Below are positions 55,100 to 64,000 of a stretch of DNA of 64,000 bases, piece by piece. The stretch's first letter is position 1; each line of letters begins with the position of its first letter. The notes under the pieces were generated by a model. That model saw only the letters and a program-made list of their open reading frames with translations. It was not told where the DNA came from and made no database searches. The stretch comes from Echinometra lucunter (taxonomy: Eukaryota; Echinodermata; Echinoidea; Camarodonta; Echinometridae): positions 6,074,271-6,138,270 of the forward strand of contig CM057157.1 in NCBI GenBank assembly GCA_029962745.1. Reading direction: 5' to 3'. Made by a program: the position numbers and the translations under genes.

Positions 55100-55230
55100 G
55101 AGGATAAGATAGTCGACACTTGGACGTTGCTGTACTTCAAAACTTTATTCAACAAGCTTTCGGCCTAACCGGCCTTCTTCAGGTTTCTGAATATACAAAC
55201 ATAATAATTATATGTCATGCTACACAAGTG
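55100..55230 (-). mobile_element. Penelope-like element scrap
   Basis: On the minus strand reads CCTGAAGAAGGCCGGTTAGG then CCGAAAGCTTGTTGAATAAAG. The CTGAAGAAGGCC...GGCCGAAAGCTT pattern is typical of Penelope-like elements (from memory), where it overlaps a hammerhead-type ribozyme core. No Penelope coding sequence was seen nearby. Confidence 0.5.
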
Positions 55231-55458
55231 TGAGCGTGTCGTAGGCAATTGCAAAACACAGATTTTACAACAGTGCTATATTCATTTATATCACATACAT
55301 ATTCATGGCTACGCTTAATACCGATAACTTAATAAAATAATGAACAAATGTATAAGTTATGTGTGATATAATAATGCTTACCTAAAGTGAAGTATAAGTG
55401 TGCTTTCTGATGGGTGAGTATAAAAATGTGCGATCAAATGTGAATGAATTACTGACCT
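55231..55458. other. Leader upstream of the BEL polyprotein
   Basis: AT-rich. No 5' LTR or primer-binding site could be identified for the BEL element. Confidence 0.4.
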
Positions 55459-58400
55459 TTGACCACATCCCGGGGGAGCAGCATGTCTAGGCTGTCGCGA
55501 GTGAGCGAGACATCAAGCGTCAAACTTTGTGCAGCAAAGGTGAAGGAGGAGCTGGCTAATAGGAAGCGTGAGCAGTTTTTACAGGAGCAAAGGCTACGAC
55601 GGGAACAATTTGAGTTAAACGAAAGAATTGAATTAATGAAGATCGACCATGAGACGGACAATGCCAAGGTTGAATCTTCGATGTGGCAAGAGCAGGTCGA
55701 TCAGGAACTGAACGAAGGAACAGTGATGAAGCCGCCTTTGCCCAAGGAAAATGTGGACACTACTCAGAGGACTGAACAGTGGTTCTCCAGTCAGGTTAAC
55801 CCAAGTAATTCACATGTACCTGTAGTTCAAGATAGTAATGTTCAAGTTTGCAGTAGTGTAAAGCATGAGCACAGTAATGAAAGTACTCAGGCCATTTGTA
55901 GATCAAGTGAATTGCATTTAGGCAAGGGGTGTCATAGTTACAACACACAAGTTAATTACAATAACCAAGTTGTTGGAGGGTTAGGGCAGAAATCTGTGGT
56001 TACTAATCCATCTCAGTCGCAGACACCAAATGGATATAATCATTCAAATATGATGGCAATGGCTCTAAGTTTGCCAAAGCCAGATATGCCAACCTTTTCT
56101 GGAAATCCAATCGACTATTGGAATTTCATCAATAGCTTTGAAGTTAATATTGCAGGTAGGGTGCTTGACAATAGGCTAAGGTTGTCTTACCTCATACAGT
56201 TCACAACGGGCAAGGCCAGAGAAGCCATTGAAAATTGTGTCCTGTTGGATCCAGAAACAGGATACTCTCGAGCTAGGGTAATTCTGCAAGACCAGTTTGG
56301 AAGGAATTATATAGTGGCCAGAGCCCACCTGGAGAAGGTCACCAACAGATCACCGCTACGTGCAACTGACTGTCAGGCCTTGTGGGATCTTGCCCGAGAT
56401 ATGCGAAGATGTCAGATGACTACTTCTCAGATGGGGTACTCAGCAGATATGAGTACCACCGACACCTTACTGAAGATCCAGCATCTACTTCCAGTGCATC
56501 TTCAGTCGAAGTGGGCAGGCAGGGCATATTCTCTGATGGAAGAATCAGTCATGCCGAACTTTTCACACTTGACCGATTTCATTGAGGAATCAGCTAAAGT
56601 AGCAAGTAATGTGTTCGGGAAAAATGTAGGACGCCCTGGACAAGAAGAGAAGAAAGTTCCTACAAAGTCTCGGCCAAAAGGTTCAAGCTTCGCCACAAGT
56701 GGAAAAGCAGGAAAGCCTAAGGAGAGCAGCTCGTGTCCATGCTGTTCCGAAGCTCATGAACTCGAGAAATGCCGGCAATTCAAGGCCAAGTCTGTAGACG
56801 CCAGGTTTTCCTTTGTGAAAGAGAAGGGCCTCTGTTTCAACTGTTTCAGGGGTTCACATACGTCTCGGGGTTGCTCTGCCAAACCAAGATGCAGTAAGGA
56901 GGGCTGCAAGAGGAAGCATCATACCCTTCTTCACATGGAGTGGACCTCAAAGAATAAAGATCACAATCCAGAAGCCAGTCAACAAACTGGGGCCGGGCAA
57001 GAAACAAGTGAAGAGAACCAGGCCGATTCTAATGCAGTTGGAGGCCAGAAGGAAGTCTGTCTCAGGGTGCTACCTGTCAAGGTTCAGGGTAGTGGAAGGG
57101 AGGTAATAACATGGGCACTGCTTGACCATGGGAGTGATGTTTCTCTCTGTGAGCAGCGCCTGGCAGATGAACTTGGCATCAAAGGGAAGGAGACAAACTT
57201 TCGACTAACTACAGTCAATAACTCAAGCACTCAAAGAGGAGGCAAGGAGGTTAGCTTCTCCATCAAAGGACTTCACGACAGTGAGGTAATAGATATGCCC
57301 AGAGTGTGGACGGTAGAGGCACTGCCAACAACACACCGAAGTATACCAAGGCAACAGGATGTTGACAGATGGTCACATCTAAAGGGCATAGAGCTGCCGA
57401 CAGCTACCAAGAAGGATATCACTTTGCTCATCGGCAGTGATACGCCAGAAGCCTTCTGGGTCCAGGAAGAGAGAAGGGGAAAGAAGAAGGAGCCATATGC
57501 CATTCGTTCTCCTTTAGGCTGGACGGTAATGGGCCCTACTGGACGCAGAAGGAAGGGAGTGTTCCAGGTAAACAACGTCATGATAGATGACTCACTGCAA
57601 GAGCAGGTCCAGAGGATCTGGGAACTTGACCACGCCCTTGGGGATGACAGTGAGAGCCTGGGTGACTCTGTAGAGGACAGAACAGCCCGTTCCTTCATGG
57701 AAGAGACGGTGACCCTGAAGGATGGTCATTATGAGATGGGATTGCCTTGGCGCCAGTTCCCTCCGTCTCTACCAAACAACAGAGAGATGGCAGAATCTCG
57801 ACTTCAGGCATTAAAAAGGAGACTGGAGAAAGATGACACCCTCCATCAGAAATACACATCGACTATGACTGATTATCTGGCCAAGGGATTCGCGAAGGAG
57901 GTAGATGAGAACCCTCCAGAGAAGGGCTCGACCTGGTATCTTCCTCACCACCCAGTGACCCATCCCATGAAGCCAGAAAAGGTGCGCGTGGTGTTCGACT
58001 GTGCTGCCAAATCACAAGGAGTCTCCCTAAATAACCAGCTACTGAGTGGACCAGACTACACTAACAAGCTGGTTGGTGTTCTGCTGCGATTCAGGCAAGA
58101 AAGAATAGCACTCGTAGCAGACGTAGAGGCTATGTTCCACCAAGTTAGGGTGATACCCAGAGATACAGATGCCCTACGGTTCTTGTGGTGGGAAAATGGT
58201 GACACGAAGACAACACCAAGGGAGTACAAGATGCAGGTTCATCTATTCGGAGCTACTTCTTCCCCTAGTTGTGCAGGATATGCACTTCAGAAGACTGCAG
58301 AGGACAACAAAGAAGACTATGAGCCAGAGGTCTGCCAAGTAGTCAAGGACAACTTCTATGTGGACGACTGTCTAAATTCGGTAGATTCAAGGGAACAAGC

Positions 58401-58968
58401 AAAGAGGATCGTTCCTCAACTGTGCAGCCTTCTGAGAAAAGGTGGATTTCGTCTGACTAAGTGGGTCAGCAATGACAAAGAAATTCTAGCAACGGTCCCT
58501 CCATCTGAAAGAGCTGCTTCAGTTGTTGATCTAGACTTAGATCATCTTCCCATAGAGAGAACACTTGGTGTCCTGTGGAACATGGATACGGACAAGTTCA
58601 GTTTCAAGGTATCACCCAAAGATGTACCACCTACTAGAAGAGGCATTTTGTCTGCCACAAGCTCCTTGTATGACCCGCTCGGATTTGTGGCACCATTCAC
58701 AGTCAATGCCAAAATTTTGCTGCAAGATCTTTGCGCCCAAGGTCTAGGCTGGGATGAGAAAGTCAAGGACAAGGATCTACAACGCTGGCAGGCATGGCTA
58801 GCGGAGTTACCAGACCTAACTTCGGTACAGATAGATCGATGCTTCAAGCCATCTGACTTCAACGATCCAGTTTATGATCTCCATGTATTCTGTGATGCAT
58901 CAGAAAGAGCCTATGCAGCCTGTGTCTCAGGATCGAGGATTCTGGTCGCACTCACAGTACATTCGTGA
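55459..58968 (+). CDS. BEL/Pao Gag-protease-reverse transcriptase
   Basis: Open for 1169 codons; an alternative start is the ATG at 55483. Residues about 10-75 are a charged coiled-coil-like Gag N-terminus. About 205-330 match the BEL Gag core (DMPTFSGNPIDYWNFINSF). About 420-495 hold Cys/His zinc knuckles (CPCCSEAHELEKC, CFNCFRGSHTSRGC). About 550-590 is the A17-type aspartic protease with ALLDHGSDVSL as the active-site loop. About 830-1000 is reverse transcriptase, with ADVEAMFHQVRV and NFYVDDCL (the YxDD site). RNase H starts with VFCDASERAYAACV and is cut by the frame change near 58930. Host-genome element; acts in cytoplasmic particles to copy its RNA. Confidence 0.9.
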   Translation: MTTSRGSSMSRLSRVSETSSVKLCAAKVKEELANRKREQFLQEQRLRREQFELNERIELMKIDHETDNAKVESSMWQEQVDQELNEGTVMKPPLPKENVDTTQRTEQWFSSQVNPSNSHVPVVQDSNVQVCSSVKHEHSNESTQAICRSSELHLGKGCHSYNTQVNYNNQVVGGLGQKSVVTNPSQSQTPNGYNHSNMMAMALSLPKPDMPTFSGNPIDYWNFINSFEVNIAGRVLDNRLRLSYLIQFTTGKAREAIENCVLLDPETGYSRARVILQDQFGRNYIVARAHLEKVTNRSPLRATDCQALWDLARDMRRCQMTTSQMGYSADMSTTDTLLKIQHLLPVHLQSKWAGRAYSLMEESVMPNFSHLTDFIEESAKVASNVFGKNVGRPGQEEKKVPTKSRPKGSSFATSGKAGKPKESSSCPCCSEAHELEKCRQFKAKSVDARFSFVKEKGLCFNCFRGSHTSRGCSAKPRCSKEGCKRKHHTLLHMEWTSKNKDHNPEASQQTGAGQETSEENQADSNAVGGQKEVCLRVLPVKVQGSGREVITWALLDHGSDVSLCEQRLADELGIKGKETNFRLTTVNNSSTQRGGKEVSFSIKGLHDSEVIDMPRVWTVEALPTTHRSIPRQQDVDRWSHLKGIELPTATKKDITLLIGSDTPEAFWVQEERRGKKKEPYAIRSPLGWTVMGPTGRRRKGVFQVNNVMIDDSLQEQVQRIWELDHALGDDSESLGDSVEDRTARSFMEETVTLKDGHYEMGLPWRQFPPSLPNNREMAESRLQALKRRLEKDDTLHQKYTSTMTDYLAKGFAKEVDENPPEKGSTWYLPHHPVTHPMKPEKVRVVFDCAAKSQGVSLNNQLLSGPDYTNKLVGVLLRFRQERIALVADVEAMFHQVRVIPRDTDALRFLWWENGDTKTTPREYKMQVHLFGATSSPSCAGYALQKTAEDNKEDYEPEVCQVVKDNFYVDDCLNSVDSREQAKRIVPQLCSLLRKGGFRLTKWVSNDKEILATVPPSERAASVVDLDLDHLPIERTLGVLWNMDTDKFSFKVSPKDVPPTRRGILSATSSLYDPLGFVAPFTVNAKILLQDLCAQGLGWDEKVKDKDLQRWQAWLAELPDLTSVQIDRCFKPSDFNDPVYDLHVFCDASERAYAACVSGSRILVALTVHS

Positions 58969-59360
58969 TGGGAAAGACAAGGCTTTGTCCTCTAAAGAAG
59001 ATGACAGTTCCCAGACTGTAACTGTCGGCAGCAGTCCTTGCGGTAAAGTTAGGTCAAACTGCAAAGGAAGAGCTTAGGCTGCCAGTGAGGAGTGTCACGT
59101 ACTGGACCGATTCTACCTCAGTGTTGCTGTATATCAGGAACACCAGCAGAAGGTTTCGCACATTCGTGGCTAACAGAGTAGCTGTGATCCAGTCGAAGAG
59201 TGACAGCTCTCAATGGCGTCATGTTGACACCAAGAATAATCCAGCAGATGACGGCTCAAGAGGCTTGCAAGCTGGAAGGCTATCAAGATGGATCCAAGGA
59301 CCAAGTTTCCTGCTGAAGGAAGAACAAGATTGGCCTCTCTACTCAGGACCTCAAGGATGA
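58950..59360 (+). pseudogene. BEL/Pao RNase H remainder, frameshifted
   Basis: After the first shift a short frame reads FVMGKTRLCPLKK, then from about 59025 another frame reads LSAAVLAVKLG, YWTDSTSVLLYI (RNase H Asp) and HVDTKNNPADDGSRG, a strongly conserved BEL motif. Shifts near 58930 and 59020 separate it from the upstream polyprotein. Confidence 0.8.
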
Positions 59361-60396
59361 TCCTGAGGTAAAGCGGACCAATGTCATTTCAACCAAGCTT
59401 GAAGGTGGTATAAGAGATCTAATCAGTCACTATTCTTCCTGGACAAGGCTAAGAAGAGGAGTAGCATGGCTTCTTCGCTTTAAGGCATACCTCCTCGCCC
59501 GTGCAAGGAAGAGCACATCAGTCATGGAGACCGGAGATTTGAGAGCTTCTGAGTTGAAGGTTGCAGAACTGGGGATCATCAGGTGCATTCAGCAGGATGC
59601 CTTTCCAGCAGAGTTTGAGAGAAATGCAAGGACAAAGGATGAATCTCCTTCCATGAAGAAACTGAATCCTACGCTCATTGATGGAGTCTTGCGAGTAGGA
59701 GGGAGACTAGACAGATCTCCTATTGACTTCAATGCTAAGCATCCGATGATATTGCCGAGCAATCATTATGTCACCAGATTGCTTATTGAATTTCATCATC
59801 AGGAAGTTGGGCATTCTGGTGCAGGCATGACATGGACGGCACTAAGGTCAAACTACTGGATACTCAAAGGAGGCTCCACTGTCAGACGCATCATTGGCAA
59901 GTGTCTCCAGTGCAAGAAAAGAAATGCTCCAAGAGGAAAACAAATGATGGCAGACTTGCCTAAAGAGCGAGTTACACCGGGCAAGCCGCCATTCATCTAC
60001 ACTGGGGTTGACTACTTTGGGCCCTTCATTGTCAAGCAAGGCCGGAGCCAGCCCAAGAGGTACGGTTGCTTATTCACATGTCTGTCAACTAGAGCCGTGC
60101 ACCTGGAGATAGCAAACTCCTTAGATACTGATTCATTCATCAACGCTCTAAGAAGATTTGTAAACCGCAGGGGTCTACCAGAGAAGGTCTTCAGTGATAA
60201 TGGCACAAACTTCAGGGCAGGCCATAAAGAACTAAAACAGTGCCTCGAAGAAATCGACTCGGCTAAGGTGGGTCACTTCCTAAGCGAGCGGGGAATTGAG
60301 TGGCAGTTTAACCCTCCGGGTGCAAGCCACATGGGCGGCGCTTGGGAGATCAAGGATAATCAGATCAGTCAGGAAGATACTTGGAAATCTTCTTAA
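59350..60396 (+). pseudogene. BEL/Pao integrase, frameshifted at the end
   Basis: The frame is open from about 59350 and includes the first ATG at 59524. H2C2 zinc-binding part: HHQEVGHSGAGMTWTALR and CLQCKKR. Catalytic core: GVDYFGPF (first Asp), FSDNGTNF (second Asp) and [10 protein letters not shown] (Glu), so the D,D,E triad is present, but the frame changes right after the Glu near 60345. The enzyme inserts the element DNA into the genome. Confidence 0.85.
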
Positions 60397-60889
60397 GGAA
60401 CAAACAGTGACTGATGAGACTCTCAACACCCTAATGTCAGAGGTAGAAGCTATTCTAAATGCAAGGCCGTTGACACCACTAAGTACAGACCCACAAGACG
60501 AAGAACCCCTCACACCCAATCACCTTCTACTCCTTAGAAAGAATCCTTCCTCCTCACCGGGAGTGTTCACAAAGGAAGACTCCTACTGTCGGAGAAGATG
60601 GAGACAGGTTCAATATCTGGCTGGCCAGTTTTGGAAGCGTTGGACCAAGGAGTACCTTCCCTTACTTCAGGAACGCCAAAAATGGACCAAACCAGAAAGA
60701 AATTTCAAAACAAATGATCTTGTACTCGTTGCAGATGATGCTGCTCCTCGTGGCCATTGGCCATTAGGACGAGTAACCATGACTTACCCAGACAGACAAG
60801 GACTCGTTAGGCAGGTGGAGGTTAGGATAGGGTCAAAATACTACAAACGACCGATCTCCAAACTTTGCTTGTTAGAGGGAGAAAATTAG
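60340..60889 (+). pseudogene. BEL/Pao integrase C-terminus
   Basis: Continues the integrase in another frame: [25 protein letters not shown], then [17 protein letters not shown] and GHWPLGRV, the typical C-terminal domain of BEL and gypsy integrases. Ends with TAG at 60887-60889. Confidence 0.82.
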
Positions 60890-61095
60890 GCAACAAATAA
60901 TTCATGACCTCCACCTGGACCTCAGGACCACACGTTTTGATTATTCTTATGCATGTATGTAATGATTATTGTAAGATCTGCTATTTGTTGACGTGATAGT
61001 TTATTGTTAAAGTTAATTTGTTCTATTCATACTTATATTTAATTGTATTGCATATTGTATGTTTATGCCGCTTTACATTTGTATTTTAGTGAAAT
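60890..61095. other. BEL 3' flank before the gap
   Basis: AT-rich; could be part of a 3' LTR but no boundary could be set before the N run. Confidence 0.35.
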
Positions 61096-61628
61096 NNNNN
61101 NNNNNNNNNNNNNNNNNNNNNNNNNNNNNNNNNNNNNNNNNNNNNNNNNNNNNNNNNNNNNNNNNNNNNNNNNNNNNNNNNNNNNNNNNNNNNNNNNNNN
61201 NNNNNNNNNNNNNNNNNNNNNNNNNNNNNNNNNNNNNNNNNNNNNNNNNNNNNNNNNNNNNNNNNNNNNNNNNNNNNNNNNNNNNNNNNNNNNNNNNNNN
61301 NNNNNNNNNNNNNNNNNNNNNNNNNNNNNNNNNNNNNNNNNNNNNNNNNNNNNNNNNNNNNNNNNNNNNNNNNNNNNNNNNNNNNNNNNNNNNNNNNNNN
61401 NNNNNNNNNNNNNNNNNNNNNNNNNNNNNNNNNNNNNNNNNNNNNNNNNNNNNNNNNNNNNNNNNNNNNNNNNNNNNNNNNNNNNNNNNNNNNNNNNNNN
61501 NNNNNNNNNNNNNNNNNNNNNNNNNNNNNNNNNNNNNNNNNNNNNNNNNNNNNNNNNNNNNNNNNNNNNNNNNNNNNNNNNNNNNNNNNNNNNNNAACAG
61601 GTGAACCGTTCGCATTTACACTCCCCTA

Positions 61629-62090
61629 CATGACATTTGCTCCGGCGACATTTGCTCCGCCGACAACTGCTCCGAAAATGACGACAAGTGCTCCGCGACA
61701 AGTGCTCCGCGACATATGCTCCGCCGACATATGCTCCGCCGACATTTGCTCCGCCGACAATTGCTTCGCCGACAATTGCTCCGCCGACATTTGCTCCGCC
61801 GACATTCGCTCCGCCGACATTTGCTCCGCCGACATATGCTCCGAAACGACGACATTTGCTCCGCCGACATTTGCTCCGAAACGACGACATTTGCTCCGGC
61901 GACATTTGCTCCGGCGACATTTGCTCCGCCGACATATACTCCGCCGACATATATCCTCCAAAACGACATTTGCTCCGCCGACATATGCTCCGCTGACATT
62001 TGCTCCGCCGACATTTGCTCCGGCGACATTTGCTCCGGCGACATTTGCTCCGCCGACATATGCTCGGACGACATTTGCTCTGCCGAATTA
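61629..62090. repeat. 15-bp minisatellite
   Basis: About 30 units of GACATTTGCTCCGCC with variants (CATATGCTCC, GCGACAAGTGCTCC, AACGACGACATTT). The period is a multiple of three, so several frames stay open on both strands (for example FAPPT on plus and MSAEQ on minus); these are not genes. Confidence 0.95.
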
Positions 62091-62389
62091 ATTATAATCA
62101 TCAATAAATTGATAATAATTCTACTCTGCTCCGACAATTGATAATGATTATGACAATTGCCTCGCCGCCAATTTCTCCACCGAAATGTTTTGGAAACCAC
62201 GACACTTGAACCTTGCCCCCACGACACCATTCAATTTGAGGGCATGCCTTTATCATGTTTATCATTATAGGTCACTCTAAATAATCTACGTAATCAGAGT
62301 AATCATAGTAAATCAGAGTAGATCTAAACAAACTGCAAAGTAGTTTGCAAAGATAGAAACACTGCGGTATGTCAAAATTGCCCCTTAAA
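62091..62389. other. No gene recognised
   Basis: AT-rich, no signal. Confidence 0.4.
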
Positions 62390-62760
62390 GGTGCCTCCGC
62401 CCACCGAAGGTAGGTGCCAGAGGCATTATGTTATCGGGTTGTCCGTCCGTCCGTACACGTGTCCGTCCGTCCGTCCCGTTTTCCTTTCTCGCGATAACTT
62501 AAGAACTGCTTGACGGATCAACTTCGAACTGGGCTCAAGTCGCATATAGAAGGGACAATGATCCGATTAGATTTCGGGTCTCAAGGTCAAAGGCCGTAGA
62601 CGTCATTATATACATGAAAATTAAGCTTGTTCGTGCGATAACTTAACAACTCTGTGACAGTTTAGCTTCAAACTTTGCTCATGTATGAATATGGGAGGGA
62701 CAATGGTCTGACTAGATTTGGGGTCACAAGGTCAAAGATGTCATTGCTTCGGTGAAAATA
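62390..62760. mobile_element. Dispersed repeat with GTCCGTCCGTCC block
   Basis: AGGTGCCTCCGCCCACCGAAGG, shown in part as CCGCCCACCGAAGG, then a GTCCGTCC array, then two similar halves each with GCGATAACTTAA.AACT, GACGGATC or a like block, GAAGGGACAATG and GGTCACAAGGTCAAAG-like text. I recall this pattern in many marine invertebrate genomes; family not identified. Confidence 0.5.
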
Positions 62761-64000
62761 AACAAATAAATAGGAATGTGAAACATACTCCCGATATGTT
62801 GATTAAATAAATTTCTCCAGTTTTAGGTAGGCTCATTTTCCACAAGCATTTGGATATTTCTGCCATTAAAGCGCTCTTCTCATATTTTTAAACATTGTAA
62901 TATCTTAATTAATCTAAATGCATGCTTAAAAATATTTGATAACCACACACTAAATCTATCCTCTCTTAATATTCTTTTGATAATCTCAGAGGTTAATTGA
63001 ATTTTGCAATGGCGAGTTTCTGAGCTTGTATGTCACATTCATTTACAGTTTTATGGCGATGCGTCCCATCTATATTCATCTTATTCCTGGTTTGTAAACT
63101 TTATTGCAAGTTGTTTAGTTTGTATTTTGTGAATTTAGTTATTACTGCAAAGGATTTATTTCATCTACTTTCCCCCCGGGTTAAGTTTTCTCCCAAATGT
63201 TCACAAACTTGTTTGTTTGTTTGTTTATTTATATATATATATATATATATTACTATTTTTACTGGCATGTGCAATTAAATTCAATATAACAATGTTCATA
63301 ATTAATGTTTACATCTAGCACTGCTCCTTGCATGTATCTTATTTCAGTTTCCATTTAACTGTTATTTGAATATTGTCTTATCTTTTAAATATGATGAGTC
63401 TTCGGACTTTTGTCATGCACCAATTATTTCCTTTTACAATAAAACCGAAATAGAATTGAATTTCAAATGAATTTATCTTGCAATGGCGGAGGCATAAATG
63501 TCGACCTTGCGCGGTCGAAGATTCATATAGTTTTTTTGTTTGTTTGTTTGTTTGTTTTCAGCTTTTAGTGCATCTTTTCGGTGATGCTCCCCAACTTCGA
63601 AAGGCACTCCACTGCCCCCTGGCCAGCCCAGGCCACCCCCCCTCCCCCCATCCTGCGATTTTCTGTAAAAACTTACAGGAGCAAACATGCACATACGATG
63701 ATGCGACATGTGCGTCTGCGATAATAGCCCTCTTTTAATTTTCCCATGGACGTAGGTTTTGGGCTGTAGGGGGTTTGGTTAAGAATGATTTTGAGAATAA
63801 CATGAATAAGGATTAATTATATTAGTGTTATGTTTCCTTGGGAGCAATTGTCATGGAACCGCACATACGCACACACGCGCGTACCTTCCCATTCACACCC
63901 GAAATAGATCGAATATCGTAAAAGTTGAAATTACATGCAATGGCTCTATGATTACGCTCCAACGTTAATTGCTCCTCCGAAATATGCTCCGGAATAGACG
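62761..64000. other. No gene; end of window enters a repeat
   Basis: AT-rich, with (TTTG)n near 63209-63226 and 63534-63556 and (TA)n near 63229-63250. The last 50 bases (ATTGCTCCTCCGAAATATGC) resemble a diverged start of the 15-bp minisatellite seen at 61629. Confidence 0.45.

Larger units (their letters stand above)
55459..60889 (+). mobile_element. BEL/Pao LTR retrotransposon, frameshifted
   Basis: Gag, zinc knuckle, aspartic protease, reverse transcriptase, RNase H, integrase and the BEL-type C-terminal domain follow in canonical order over 5.4 kb. Frames change near 58930, 59020, 59345 and 60345, so the copy cannot make the complete polyprotein as assembled. No LTR was identified on either side; the 3' LTR may lie in the gap at 61096. 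Confidence 0.9.

Noticed and set aside
61616..62230. MSAEQMS-repeat protein of about 200 residues and matching plus-strand FAPPT frames
   Set aside because: 15-bp minisatellite open in several frames.

Overview
The window is eukaryotic, intron-containing and dominated by repeats. It holds two pieces of recognisable host gene and a dense layer of transposable elements and tandem repeats. The clearest host gene is a spliced apextrin-like gene (MACPF domain followed by an ApeC domain). That architecture, together with DIRS, BEL/Pao and LINE retroelements and many hAT-type DNA transposons, points to a marine invertebrate, most likely an echinoderm such as a sea urchin; amphioxus, molluscs and cnidarians also carry ApeC proteins and cannot be excluded. 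Four gaps of exactly 500 N (16293-16792, 27586-28085, 49410-49909, 61096-61595) look like fixed-size scaffold gaps, so order and distance across them are inferred by the assembly.

Layout. 1-2.6 kb: a decayed THAP-like zinc-finger exon and the C-terminal end of a LINE on the minus strand. 2.6-7.5 kb: a 4.8 kb almost completely palindromic element with a perfect 9-bp target duplication (Mutator-like by its target-site length). 8-16 kb: tandem repeats, including tRNA-like units of about 260-300 bp, a perfect 18-bp minisatellite, a 160-bp repeat and a 227-bp satellite. 17.2 kb: one orphan exon of a MICU2/MICU3-type mitochondrial calcium uptake gene, followed by an 880-bp foldback element. 20.6-26.4 kb: a DIRS element with inverted terminal repeats and an internal complementary region but broken reading frames; the left end of a second, diverged DIRS follows at 27.2 kb and runs into a gap. 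28-33 kb: a tRNA-derived SINE, a 1.8-kb hAT element with perfect 8-bp target duplications, and a MITE. 34.2-40.9 kb: a 5'-truncated LINE on the minus strand, split by a 4.1-kb hAT-like element that itself contains a 1.9-kb hAT element filled with satellite DNA.

40.96-49.2 kb: seven exons of the apextrin-like gene whose phases agree at every junction; its last exon is missing and probably falls in or beyond the 49.4-kb gap. 49.9-51.3 kb: the 5' LTR, primer site and Gag start of a minus-strand LTR retrotransposon whose Gag begins with a domain resembling the TDP-43 N-terminal domain. 51.7-55.0 kb: a long-arm inverted-repeat element with TA flanks, split by a TG..CA insertion (candidate solo LTR) with a 5-bp target duplication. 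55.1-61.1 kb: a Penelope-like scrap and a frameshifted BEL/Pao polyprotein. 61.6-64 kb: a 15-bp minisatellite and a dispersed repeat.

The genes do not form a functional unit. The apextrin-like gene (predicted secreted pore-forming or lectin-like immune effector) and the MICU exon are probably unrelated neighbours. No CRISPR array, operon or prokaryotic gene is present.
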